A stretch of DNA of 58,269 bases from DAIOEK01 sp036746315 (GTDB lineage Bacteria; Chloroflexota; Anaerolineae; Anaerolineales; Anaerolineaceae). Both the position numbers and the translations under genes were made by a program. The notes under the pieces are model-generated. The model worked only from the letters and a program-made list of their open reading frames with translations, was not told where the DNA came from and ran no database searches. The stretch lies in assembly GCA_036746315.1 (NCBI GenBank), contig DAIOEK010000015.1, positions 1 through 58,269 of the forward strand. The letters are read 5' to 3'. Shown here in pieces: positions 43,052 through 52,939 of the stretch (its first letter is position 1; every line of letters starts with the position of its first letter).

Positions 43052-44460
43052 TTATTCACCCGATCCCGGGTAAGGTCGATCAGCAGGGTCGAAGGAGATG
43101 ACCATGGCGGTACCCTGACCCCGACCAGCGGATTCGGCGGCGATATCACCACCCTGTGCGGTGACCAGAGCTTTGCAGATGGCGAGACCAAGCCCCATTT
43201 TACCGGAATTTGCGCCGCGCGCCTTATCCGCCTGAAAAAAGCGGTCGAACACGTAGGGCAGATCTTCGGGGTCGATCCCCGAACCGCTGTCGCTCACCCG
43301 CAGATGGATACGCCCATCCTCCATGCCGGCGCTGAGGCGGATCACCCCGCCGGAAGGGGTATAACGCAGGGCATTATCCACCAGGTTCTTCAAAACCTGG
43401 ATCATCCGGCGTTCATCCACAAGAATGTGGGGGATATGCCGCGGCGCATCCAACTCGAGGCTGACCCCCTGCCGGGTAACAATCGGCTCAAAGGCATGTT
43501 GAATCTGGCTGAGCAGCGCCGCCGGTTGGACGGACTGCAGCTGGATATCCAGCCCGCCCGCTTCCACCTGCGCCAGGGTCGCCAGATCATTTACCAGGCT
43601 GCGCAGATGTCCGATCTCGGTCTTGATGATATCGATACGCTGGGGTGTGAGGGGCACATTCCCCTCTTCCAACATCTCCACATAACCCGAGATGATCTGC
43701 AGCGGGGTGCTGAGATCGTGGGTGATGTCCGCCGTCATGCGCTTGCGCTGCTGATCCGCTTTGACGAGGTCGGCGCTCATCTGGTTGAAGGTCTCTGTTA
43801 ACAGCCCAAGCTCATCCTGCGAGGTGACCGGCACCTGCTGCTGCAAGTCGCCGCTGGAGAGCGCCTGAGATGCACGGGTGAGGCGGCGAATGGGTTTGAG
43901 CAGCCCGCCCGCCAGGAAAAATCCCATGCCCACCGCGGCAAGAACCCCTGCCAGCGCTGCCAGCCCAACTGCGAGGGTGATGCGCTGTAGGAACAGCTCT
44001 TCTTCCGCGCTGAGTTTGAATGTCCGGCTGGTATCCGGCAAAATCCACGCAACGACATTGCCCTCCACTTCCACGGGAATGGTCTTTTTTATCTGATCGG
44101 CGGGTACGGTTTCTCCGATGCCATGCCCAAAAGTGGGGATCAAGGCGCGGTAATTGGCATCCACCAGCCCATACAAACCACGGATATCGCGCGGCGACGG
44201 TGGCTTGTCTGGCATATCCGGCTGCTTCGGTTCGAGCTGTGGCTGGTTATTGTGTGTGTACCAGTCGAAGAATCCATCCAGCGAGCCATTATCGGTGTAA
44301 TAGGTCTGCACAGCCTCCTGCAACAGGGCGGTTTGCTGTTCCACCACCAAACTCATCAATGACTGCCCGGAAGTCAGCCAGACGACAGCCGAGACAACCA
44401 ACACGGTCACCAATGCAATGCCCAGGTAGGAGAGGATCAGCTTTCCCTGCAACGAGCGTT

Positions 44461-44464
<4 letters not shown>
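43052..44464 (-). CDS. BaeS-like sensor histidine kinase
   Basis: A 470-residue membrane kinase. Two membrane helices bracket an external region of about 120 residues. HAMP (LAGGLLKPIRRLTRASQALSSGDL, in part), phospho-acceptor His in ADITHDLSTPLQI, N-box LKNLVDNALRYTPSGG, DSGSGI and MGLGLAICKAL follow. The first ATG overlaps the stop of the regulator by four bases. Last gene of a five-gene unit that starts with the carbohydrate-binding lipoprotein, so it probably controls surface polymer functions. Confidence 0.93.
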
Positions 44465-45153
<689 letters not shown>

Positions 45154-45218
45154 AACTCGATTATATCCAATCTGTTCATCTACACAGCATATTTCACCGG
45201 CAGCCAGGGCAATCATCG

Positions 45219-45869
45219 CTAAATATCCAAATGGTCGGAATCGTCTTTTTCCAGCAAGGCAATGTCTATGTCGCCGTTCTCCAGCCAGCCTTCCTGCACC
45301 AGATCGTCGTAGTAAACTTTCAGCTGCGCTGTATCACGCAAGAAATCGATCTTGCCCACCATGACACTCTTGATCTTTAATCCGGTACGGGTTTCCAGGT
45401 CGGCGATCAACTCTGCCCGGCGGTCAGGACGGATGAGCTCGATGCGCTCATAGGTAATGCGCTTGGATGCTTCGTATTTGAAGCCCCATTCCTTTTCCAG
45501 TATCCAGAGGATCGCCAGAATGGCAATGTTGGCGATGACAAGCTGGGGCCAGTTGGCGGTATCCGAAGCCGCCGAATTCATCACTGGCAGTGCAGCAATG
45601 ATAAACAGGTAAGTCATCTCGCGGATGGGCACGGGATCGGTACGGTAGCGCAGGATGGAGAAGATGGCAAACAACCCAAAGCCGACTCCAATACCGATCT
45701 CGATACTGTTCATAAAGCTCAACACAAAGAAGATCACGGTGTTGAAAGCTAAAAAGGTAAACACGTAGCGTTTATTGTGCGTGGATGGGTAATAAATAAA
45801 CCGCACCAACACCACTGCCACCAACAGGTTGAAGGCAAAGCCCAGCAAAAAACTAACCAAGGCAGTCAT
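45219..45869 (-). CDS. DUF4956 membrane protein
   Basis: A 216-residue protein with about four N-terminal membrane helices (LVSFLLGFAFNLLVAVVLV, FNTVIFFVLSF and a Gly-rich GIGVGFGLFAIFSILRYR) and a cytoplasmic domain. The RYRTDPVPIREMTYLFI signature is characteristic of DUF4956. The family is repeatedly found next to VTC-domain polyphosphate polymerase-like proteins and may move or anchor the product. Its start is within the end of the VTC gene, with GGGAGG as ribosome site. Confidence 0.88.
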   Translation of the reverse strand: MTALVSFLLGFAFNLLVAVVLVRFIYYPSTHNKRYVFTFLAFNTVIFFVLSFMNSIEIGIGVGFGLFAIFSILRYRTDPVPIREMTYLFIIAALPVMNSAASDTANWPQLVIANIAILAILWILEKEWGFKYEASKRITYERIELIRPDRRAELIADLETRTGLKIKSVMVGKIDFLRDTAQLKVYYDDLVQEGWLENGDIDIALLEKDDSDHLDI

Positions 45870-46722
45870 AGATCATTCCTCCCGTCATTCTTTCCAGCCA
45901 AAGCACTCTGGGCTTCAGCGTATTCTTCTTTACTTGATCGTACAGCAGCGAAACTCCAATGCAGTATTTGCTGAAGCTGCTGGGATGAATCCGTTGTGCC
46001 TGCATCTGCTTCAGAAAAGCAGAATTCCCTTTTCCGCCATCCATCTTCACCTCGGCAATTGCAATGCCATCCAAGTGCACCGTGCGGCTGCCGCGGGAAA
46101 AGGCAAGGTCCACATCCACCGTGACGCGCTCACAGTTGTTCTTGCTTACCAGGGTGAGGCGGGTAAAGCTGTTCGAGAGCTTTGGCCCCAGGGTACGACA
46201 GTCGTAAGGAAAAACCCCATGCAACCAGTTGCTTGCTTCCTGGTCCATTTGCAGCAACGGGTGCTCGGTGGGGATGCGATCTTTGATGGTGCGCCCGGTA
46301 TTGATTTTGTGCTTCACCTCAAAGAAGAAACGCTGCGAATCAACGTATTCTCGGCTGCGCACCTTGTAGCGGTCGGCTCGCCCATTTACATGCAGGTTAT
46401 ACAGTGCGAAATCAGGCGTATCAAAATACAACGTGCGGTAATGGCTAAGCCGCTGACCATACACCGATAAAATGCGATAATCGTTTTGCAGCTCCTGGAG
46501 AGCTTGCAGCAACTGTCCGTGGGTCATCACGAATTTGGTATCGAAGCGGTCCAACAATGCCACCGAATCCATCTCCATTAAACTGATCGGGGTGTATCCC
46601 TGGGCAACAACCGCCAGGTTGGCTGGAGCTGGCCGGTCATGCTGTGCCGGTGCAGGTAACAGCCACGGCAGCAGTTTCCGTTGTTCTTGTGTTTGCAGTG
46701 TAGTCCAGATTGTGGGTTTCAT
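45853..46722 (-). CDS. VTC-domain polyphosphate polymerase-like protein
   Basis: A 289-residue cytoplasmic or membrane-associated protein with the triphosphate-tunnel fold of VTC. Basic residues expected in the tunnel appear in DRFDTKFVM, HYRTLYFDTPDFALY, YKVRSREYVDS and FFEVKHKINTGRTIKDR. The C-terminal acidic EVKM and the IHPSSFSKYCIG block complete the domain. GGAGG precedes the ATG. Paired with DUF4956 and a carbohydrate-binding lipoprotein, as in CotH clusters, but no CotH kinase is present. Confidence 0.9.
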   Translation of the reverse strand: MKPTIWTTLQTQEQRKLLPWLLPAPAQHDRPAPANLAVVAQGYTPISLMEMDSVALLDRFDTKFVMTHGQLLQALQELQNDYRILSVYGQRLSHYRTLYFDTPDFALYNLHVNGRADRYKVRSREYVDSQRFFFEVKHKINTGRTIKDRIPTEHPLLQMDQEASNWLHGVFPYDCRTLGPKLSNSFTRLTLVSKNNCERVTVDVDLAFSRGSRTVHLDGIAIAEVKMDGGKGNSAFLKQMQAQRIHPSSFSKYCIGVSLLYDQVKKNTLKPRVLWLERMTGGMIYDCLG

Positions 46723-46891
46723 AGTGTGCCTCCAGTGGATGACAGCGCATCCGACTTATGCTTATCATAGTCGTCAGGCGCGGCAAAGTGGTTTATTTCT
46801 CGTATACACACCCGGGAAAAGGTGGTGCGCGATCACTTTACCGTGACCGCGCACCCGACAATAAGCAACTAGCGAATCTGGCAGTCGAACG

Positions 46892-48952
46892 CTACGGACG
46901 AGCGCCGCCCATCCCGCCACCGCCCGAACCAACCGTGGTCGCCGCGCTGGATACCGTGAAGCTGGTGTATTGCGTACCCGGCGAGTAGCTTCCGCCCTGG
47001 TACAACCCATCGGTAACACTGCCATCGGCATTTCCGCCCAGGTAAACCGTGTAGGTTTCACCCGTTTTGAGGGATGCAGAAGAGAGGACAAGCGACTGAA
47101 AATCCTTGACGGGGGCAAAAGTCAGCACATCTGCGCCCTGGCTATCCTGGATGTGTACCAGTGTGCCAGCTGATTGTGCAGCGGTGAAGTAAATAATGAC
47201 CGAGTTCTGACTCGATGTGGCACCCGGTAATTGAGCCATCCCGGAACTGCCGGCGGCAACCAGGGTTCCACCGCTGATATCAAAACCAAAGTCATAGTCG
47301 AGGGCGCCATTCATCTGCTGGGTGGGACCATTGACGACAACCACACCGCCTGTCATGGTAATGGCGCCATTCACATCGATGCCATCCCCGGCAGCTTCCA
47401 CATAGATGTAGCCGCCATTGATATTCAGGGTGTAACTGGCTGAACTGTTGAAGGTATCCTGGCCAAAACCGCCACCTCCGCCGCCTCCGCCACGTCGGCC
47501 GCCCGGCTGCCCGCCAGGCCCGGTGTTCGTGCCACCGGTACCATCGGTGGTTACCGGCGGGGTACCGCCTCCGGGATTCATGCCGCCCGTGCCGCTATTT
47601 CCATCTGGCGGCGTACCACCGCCCGGATTCATGCCGCCTTGCTGCATTCCGGCGCCGGTATTCACTGTGCCGGAACCATCTTTGCCCCCGGCGACATTGA
47701 TGCCGTCATCACTGGCAACAACATGGATGGTGCCGTTGTTGATGGTGATCGCTGCGCTTTCAATGCCTTCGTAAGACTGCGTCACATTGATCACGCCATC
47801 GTTAATCACCAGCGTGGCGTCGGCGTGCATGCCGTCATCGCCGGAGGCGATGACGAAGTCGCCCGCATTGACCACGATACTGCCATTGGAATGGATGGCG
47901 TCATCAGCAGAGTTGATCTTGAAGCTGCCGCCATCGATGGTCACGCTTACCGTGCCTTTGATGCCTTTGACGGATGTGTCTTCGGTGATGCGGCTGGCGC
48001 TGCCGCCTGCGGTGGTGATATCCAACTGCCCGCTGCTGACAATCACGTCAGTGGCTGCATCCATGCCATCGCCGCCGGCATTGATGGTGAGCGTTCCGCC
48101 TTCGACCGCGATGTATCCCTTCTCGGCATCCTCTTCGTTATCGGCTTTCAGACCGTCGCCCTGTGCGGTGACGGTGATCGTGCCATCCTTGATGACCAGG
48201 TAATCCTTGCCGCGGATGCCATCATCAACGGCATTGACCGTGATGGTACCACTTGCGATAATCAACCCATCCTTGCTGGTGATGCCATCGTTGTAATTTG
48301 CCTGCACGGTCAGAGAGCCCTGCCCGAAGATGGTCAGGTCGGATTTCGAAAAAACGGCAGCGTTGGGCTCATCTTCATCCGCATTGGGGAAAACGTAAGA
48401 AGCCGCATCGTTGACGGTATTCTGTGTACCTTCATTGAGGACGATCACCACCTTTTCCGCATTCATTACGGCAAGCGGAGATCCGGTGGAACTGTTCAGC
48501 GCGACTCCGTTCAGGATCAAACGCACCACCCCATCGTCGTCCGTATCCACCAGTATTTGACCATCGGTGAGCGATCCGCTCAGACTGTAAGTACCGGCAG
48601 CGGTGATGGTGACCATGCTGCCATCCACAGTTACATTTTTACTGTCGACATTGATCGTGTCGCCCATCAACTCGATGGGGATGACCGCTGCGCTATCCCA
48701 AGTGTAATCGCCTGCGTCGTCATGTGTATCCTTGTTCTCGGTCAACACGGCAGCCGTATTGGCTGGCTGTGTCGCCGTCACGCTGTCGGCGGCAGCAGTG
48801 GAAGTTGTACCCGCCGTATCGGCGCTGGCGGTTGTGCCATTGGCTGCCTGCGCTTCCTGGCTTTGGGTGATGGCAGCGACCGAACTGCTGCTGCAAGCCG
48901 CCAACGAAAGAGCGAGCACAACCACGGTAATAAACGTAAATATCCTTTTCAT
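46892..48952 (-). CDS. Carbohydrate-binding lipoprotein, Cthe_2159-like beta-helix
   Basis: A 686-residue exported lipoprotein (lipobox LSLAAC, Cys20), then an Ala/Thr-rich spacer. From about 100 to 430 short repeats of the type GTITVNAVDDGIRGKDYLVIKDG with recurrent DDGI/GDGM turns wind a right-handed beta-helix, as in the Cthe_2159 family that binds acidic polysaccharides. A Gly-rich linker (GGMNPGGGTPPDG twice, then GGRRGGGGGGGGFG) follows and a last beta-helix and Ig-like part. AAGGAG precedes the ATG. The Asp-rich turns may bind Ca2+. Confidence 0.88.
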   Translation of the reverse strand: MKRIFTFITVVVLALSLAACSSSSVAAITQSQEAQAANGTTASADTAGTTSTAAADSVTATQPANTAAVLTENKDTHDDAGDYTWDSAAVIPIELMGDTINVDSKNVTVDGSMVTITAAGTYSLSGSLTDGQILVDTDDDGVVRLILNGVALNSSTGSPLAVMNAEKVVIVLNEGTQNTVNDAASYVFPNADEDEPNAAVFSKSDLTIFGQGSLTVQANYNDGITSKDGLIIASGTITVNAVDDGIRGKDYLVIKDGTITVTAQGDGLKADNEEDAEKGYIAVEGGTLTINAGGDGMDAATDVIVSSGQLDITTAGGSASRITEDTSVKGIKGTVSVTIDGGSFKINSADDAIHSNGSIVVNAGDFVIASGDDGMHADATLVINDGVINVTQSYEGIESAAITINNGTIHVVASDDGINVAGGKDGSGTVNTGAGMQQGGMNPGGGTPPDGNSGTGGMNPGGGTPPVTTDGTGGTNTGPGGQPGGRRGGGGGGGGFGQDTFNSSASYTLNINGGYIYVEAAGDGIDVNGAITMTGGVVVVNGPTQQMNGALDYDFGFDISGGTLVAAGSSGMAQLPGATSSQNSVIIYFTAAQSAGTLVHIQDSQGADVLTFAPVKDFQSLVLSSASLKTGETYTVYLGGNADGSVTDGLYQGGSYSPGTQYTSFTVSSAATTVGSGGGGMGGARP

Positions 48953-49074
48953 ATGAATCTCCTTCCATATCCTATCGAACGCCTGCCGCGATGGCAAGCC
49001 TTATTCGATGGATATATTTTATGAAAGGAGAGCTGCGGGAGGGTTTAGATTCGGTATAGCCTGACCAGGTAATA

Positions 49075-49662
49075 TTAGTCGTTCGGGCCTTTGCCAGCCA
49101 GGATTTGCGGCATGGATTTCTCGATCCGCACTTCGCGGGTCCTGGCCAGTTTGGGGGCAGCAAAATAAAACAGCCAGGCTCTTTGCCGTCCCGGGGTCAG
49201 TGCCTTAAAAGCGCTATTCAGGGCAGGGTCTTCATCCAGCCGGGTTTGAAATTCCTCGGGGACGGCAAATTCCTCCGTCTTTTTGAAGTTAACTTTCAAG
49301 CCAGCCTTTTCCACTGCGATGGCTTCCAGAATATATGCTTTCAAGATGTGCGCCATCTCGATGATCTGATCCGCACTGGTGAAGCGGATCTGGCGCGCCG
49401 ACTGAACATTCTCCGTTTGAATGATCAAAATCCCTGCTTCATCCTTGAGCAAAACACCCTTGACGAACAAAAGTGCACAGTATTCCTTGAAACCGTGCAT
49501 CAGTACCACATTTTTGCCCTGCACCGTATAACAGGGAACGCCCCACTTCAAATCTTCGGTGAGCGGACAATCCAGAAGAATGTTTCGCAATTGCTTATAT
49601 TCTTCCTGCCATTTCTTTTCCCTGCCGATGAACGCATCGACTTTCGGATTCAGTCCATTCAT
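49075..49662 (-). CDS. YdeI/OmdA-family protein
   Basis: A 195-residue soluble protein. The N-terminal DUF1801-like fold has LTEDLKWGVPCYTVQGKNVV and MHGFKEYCALLFVKG. The C-terminal OmdA part has the typical TPGRQRAWLFYFAAPKLARTREVRIEKSMPQILAGKG (in part). The function is unknown in the family; it is patchily spread and often transferred. It is followed, in minus-strand order, after a DUF1801 protein, its distant relative. Confidence 0.85.
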   Translation of the reverse strand: MNGLNPKVDAFIGREKKWQEEYKQLRNILLDCPLTEDLKWGVPCYTVQGKNVVLMHGFKEYCALLFVKGVLLKDEAGILIIQTENVQSARQIRFTSADQIIEMAHILKAYILEAIAVEKAGLKVNFKKTEEFAVPEEFQTRLDEDPALNSAFKALTPGRQRAWLFYFAAPKLARTREVRIEKSMPQILAGKGPND

Positions 49663-49738
49663 TTCCCGATCCCCGTATAGAATTTATTGAGCACTTTTTG
49701 CATCTGCACAATTCCACCCCGCAATGGTCACACCAGGT

Positions 49739-50194
49739 TCAGCCGATCGCCTTTTTTACAAGATCGACGATCCTCGCCTCGACGACAGGTGTCAAAGCGG
49801 TGAGGGCAAACGAAGTCGCCCACATGCTGTCCTCGTCGAGTTTTGCCGAATCGCTGAAACCCAGAGTACAGTACCTGGTTTGAAATTTCTGACCGCTCTG
49901 GAAGAAACAAACCACCTTGCCGTTTTGGGTATAAGCGGGCATTCCGTACCAGGTGCGGGGGAACAGTTCCGGCGCAGTAGCCTGAATCAACTCATGGATG
50001 CGTGTGCCCATGGCGCGATCCAGTTCAGGCATCTCCTCGAGCTTGGTGAGCAAATCCTTTTCTCCAACTGCCCGGTCTTTAAGGGCACGCTCTTCCGCCT
50101 TCAATTCTTTGGCACGTTCCTTCATCGCGGCTTTTTCGAAATCCGAGAAGCCCTGAGACTTTCCGGCAGCAGACTTGTTTTTACTTTCCGACAT
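49739..50194 (-). CDS. DUF1801 family protein
   Basis: A 151-residue protein. A Lys/Glu-rich helical N-terminus (FEKAAMKERAKELKAEERALKDR, in part) precedes the DUF1801 core with LFPRTWYGMPAYTQNGKVVCFFQSG and YCTLGFSDSAKLDEDSMWATSFAL. Members were named 'iron chaperone' through frataxin-like fold similarity, but the activity is uncertain. ATG preceded by AGGAA. Sits beside the YdeI-like gene. Confidence 0.82.
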   Translation of the reverse strand: MSESKNKSAAGKSQGFSDFEKAAMKERAKELKAEERALKDRAVGEKDLLTKLEEMPELDRAMGTRIHELIQATAPELFPRTWYGMPAYTQNGKVVCFFQSGQKFQTRYCTLGFSDSAKLDEDSMWATSFALTALTPVVEARIVDLVKKAIG

Positions 50195-50463
50195 TGCAGG
50201 TTCCTTTCTGTTACATCCACCGATGTGGTGAGTTCCCGGTTATTTTGTATAACCCATTTATAAATTAAGTATATTGGTAACGGCAGCGATTTTACAGTCG
50301 CCTGTATAACCGTTGCGAGAAAGGCAACCTACATTTTACAAGTCGGTAATGGGAGTACACGCGCTGTTTCGCCAGGGTGGGGGATATCTGCGAGAACGAA
50401 ATGCCGCCGTATTTTCAGATCGGGAACCAGCAGGTCGCCTGCTGGAAGTACCGGTGAGGGCGC

Positions 50464-51003
50464 TTAATCCTTATTCCGCAGCCCCCCATCCAGATCGTAC
50501 ATAAGTTGTTCCAGCCGGCTTTTCCCCGCCGTTCTGCCGGGCATTTTTTGCAACATCCAGCAGACTTCCTGTTGCGCGTGCCCGATTGCCCGGCGCACTT
50601 CGGCATCGCCATATTGCGGATCGCCACCCTGCGCGATCTCAATCGCCAACGCAGCGTAGGCTGCCGGACCCAGGATATGTTTGGTTTGCTGAACATCAAC
50701 CAGCGGATGGGTATACGCTGACGCCGCGGCAAGGCTGGCTGCCTGGGCTGCAGCGGAAGCGGCAGGGTCGTTCGTCTCACGCGATGCACGATAAGCATCC
50801 ATCGCAAGCACACGCAGCTTTGCGGTTCTGTCTCCGCCCCCGGCAAAAGTGCGGATCCCGTTGATCGCATCACGCGGTCGGCTATCAGCTTGATTTAATC
50901 GTTCATAAATGGGCAATGCCCGTTCAGCGCAATCGGCTGCCCAGTCCCCCAGAATGCGCAATGATTCCATGCCCAGTTCAAAATATTCTTTTTGTTTTTG
51001 CAT
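50464..51003 (-). CDS. Imm5-like putative immunity protein
   Basis: A 179-residue, Ala-rich helical protein. The order LGDWAADCAERALPIYE, RPRDAINGIRTFAGG, an Ala-rich helix pair (SAAAQAASLAAASAYTH) and ILGPAAYAALAIEIA is that of the Imm5-like family, proposed as immunity proteins of polymorphic toxins. No toxin gene is evident in the window. Soluble, no signal. Stand-alone copies like this could also be a general-purpose helical domain. Confidence 0.72.
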   Translation of the reverse strand: MQKQKEYFELGMESLRILGDWAADCAERALPIYERLNQADSRPRDAINGIRTFAGGGDRTAKLRVLAMDAYRASRETNDPAASAAAQAASLAAASAYTHPLVDVQQTKHILGPAAYAALAIEIAQGGDPQYGDAEVRRAIGHAQQEVCWMLQKMPGRTAGKSRLEQLMYDLDGGLRNKD

Positions 51004-51077
51004 AATGGATTACCTCGCAGCACGAAGAAAACATTCCGATAGTATGCAGCCGGGGACATGCTTTGCCGGGCAACATC

Positions 51078-51638
51078 TCAAGCATTTGTTTCCCTGCTCT
51101 TCAAGATTTCCAGCAATTTCATCACGGTATTCCAGTTGCGGATGGTCATGGATTTATAGACCGCAGTCCCCACGATCTTGCTCAGCCGGCTCCGGGTGCG
51201 CTGCACACTGAGACGCTGCGAGTAGATCACACCATCACCCGGCCAGATCGCGTCGACCCCTTCGCGGGGATCGAAGACCGTCATTGCCCGGGCTGCATCC
51301 ACGCCCATCAGAAAGATCGCGTCGCTGTGGTACTTTCCGGGCTGCTCGCCGAATCCTTCGGGTTTGCGGTCTACAACGGCGCGGAATTGATCGCAAGTCA
51401 ACACCAGAACTTTGATGAACCCATCCTCGAGTTCGAAATTCGCCGGGATGGTACTTTCCAACAGATCTTTTATCTCGCCTGTCGTTTTTTTGGATTTTAA
51501 AATGACATTTCCGCTGGCAATATAGGTTAGAACATCTGTAAACCCCTGCTCCTCCAGGCACTTTTTTAAACCCACCATCGGCACGATGTTTTTGCCGCCC
51601 ACGTTAATGCCCCGGATCAGAATGACATAGGTGTTCAT
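51078..51638 (-). CDS. DUF1697 family protein
   Basis: A 186-residue soluble protein. The start YVILIRGINVGGKNIVPM, FTDVLTYIASGNVILKS and the end YKSMTIRNWNTVMKLLEIL are diagnostic of DUF1697. Function is unknown. The second ATG was chosen because AGGAAAA is just before it. Member of a run of four small proteins of patchily distributed families. Confidence 0.9.
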   Translation of the reverse strand: MNTYVILIRGINVGGKNIVPMVGLKKCLEEQGFTDVLTYIASGNVILKSKKTTGEIKDLLESTIPANFELEDGFIKVLVLTCDQFRAVVDRKPEGFGEQPGKYHSDAIFLMGVDAARAMTVFDPREGVDAIWPGDGVIYSQRLSVQRTRSRLSKIVGTAVYKSMTIRNWNTVMKLLEILKSRETNA

Positions 51639-51723
51639 TTTTCCTGCTTTCACATGTTTTGCCGCCCGACAGTGTGCGTTACTTTCGGATGGCGGGTACG
51701 GATTCGCCTTGCCAGACTCTCCG

Positions 51724-52680
51724 CTATGGCCAACACTGATCCAATGGAAAAGCCTTCAGCCAGGCAGTGTACATTTCTTGGTAATAATCACGCAGTAACT
51801 GCTCTTGTTCAGCAAAATATGCCCTGGCGCGGTCAAGTTCCACGGTTTCTTCCTCCGCTGTGAGTGGGCGTGGTGTGCACGCCGGTGGAATTCCATCCCC
51901 GAGGTACGGCCCCAGGTCGCAGCCATATACCTGGTGCGCCTGGATGGCGTCACTGACCTTCTGCGCCAGGGTCTGGTTTTGAGCTATACCACGATCTCGC
52001 ATTGCCTCGGGTGATGAAAGGTAAAGTGCCAGGTCTTCTCGAAGGGGCAGATCCGAAGATTGATCGAATTCTGTTCGATTCGGACCATAAATGGTGTAAC
52101 CGTAATTCCATCCCAATTGAACGGTTGCCGCGGGGGGATTTGCGGGAGTCGTGTATTCGCGAAATGAGACTCCCCAACTATCACCAACCACACTGGCGCC
52201 ATTCTCGGCAAAGTAAAAATACGCTCCCCATCCTGTCGATTGTGGTACCCAGAGGGCATTAAAGCCGATACCGAACACCTCTGGATAGTTCTGGGGATAA
52301 AACAGCGTGTTCAATTGAATCACCTGCTGATCGCGATTGTCGACCGTCGCATGTGCAATTTGGCAGTCATTCCCGGCTCCAGCTCCATTGCACCAGCTTG
52401 ACGTATAAAAGTTACCCAACAATTGATAGGATGTTGTCCGCCAGGAGTCATCTGCGATGTTCTCAACGCAGCGATCCAGAGCGCGAAAGCGCTGCCCTGT
52501 TTCAGTATCTTTAAATTGCAGCTCATCTACACCGACAACCGGTGTTTTCTCAAAGGTGGGCGTGGATGCAAAAATGGTTGATTGACAGGCTGACACACTT
52601 AACAACATCAGGCTGCACGCCAACCAGGCGCCTGTTTTCGATATGACTCTGCCCAAAGATCTGAATGTGTTTCGAAGCAT
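51724..52680 (-). CDS. Lipoprotein of unknown function
   Basis: A 318-residue exported lipoprotein. Signal peptide with basic start (FRSLGRVISKTG) and lipobox LLSVSAC at about residue 32. The mature part is beta-rich with aromatic residues (STGWGAYFYFAENGASVVGDSWGVSFREY) and four or more Cys that could pair. A helical C-terminus (ARAYFAEQEQLLRDYYQEMY) ends the chain. Not recognised. Confidence 0.7.
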   Translation of the reverse strand: MLRNTFRSLGRVISKTGAWLACSLMLLSVSACQSTIFASTPTFEKTPVVGVDELQFKDTETGQRFRALDRCVENIADDSWRTTSYQLLGNFYTSSWCNGAGAGNDCQIAHATVDNRDQQVIQLNTLFYPQNYPEVFGIGFNALWVPQSTGWGAYFYFAENGASVVGDSWGVSFREYTTPANPPAATVQLGWNYGYTIYGPNRTEFDQSSDLPLREDLALYLSSPEAMRDRGIAQNQTLAQKVSDAIQAHQVYGCDLGPYLGDGIPPACTPRPLTAEEETVELDRARAYFAEQEQLLRDYYQEMYTAWLKAFPLDQCWP

Positions 52681-52885
52681 AACGGGTATCCTGATTTCAC
52701 AAATCCAGCGCCCAACGGTTTGCGCTGTCTTTCAGCCGGCGGAGTTTACCCTCCGCCGGGGAGCAGACTTATTCCCTGCCTACGTTCCGGGATATTTCAA
52801 CCCATGCAGCCAATTATACAGGGTTGAAAACCGGATGCAACTAAATGTGCCCGCCATGGCAGGCGCGCTCGAACCTGCCCCGCAA

Positions 52886-52924
52886 GCCGGGTCCGGGTGG
52901 AGATGTCCTCCATCCGGACCCGGC
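52886..52924 (-). terminator. Strong hairpin after the tyrosine phenol-lyase-like gene
   Basis: Sixteen-base arms (52886-52901 and 52909-52924) with a single G-U pair and seven-base loop, starting 15 bases after the stop. No T run follows, so it may act through pausing or protect the 3' end. The rest of 52681-52939 holds a second small inverted repeat (GGCGGAG/CTCCGCC) and no gene. Confidence 0.5.
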
Positions 52925-52939
52925 GGGGAGATGGAAGCC

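Noticed and set aside
47639..49024. 461-codon open frame on the plus strand
   Set aside because: It lies antisense to the beta-helix lipoprotein. Its openness comes from the repeated codon pattern of that gene; its product is a His/Asp-rich shadow without any domain or ribosome site.
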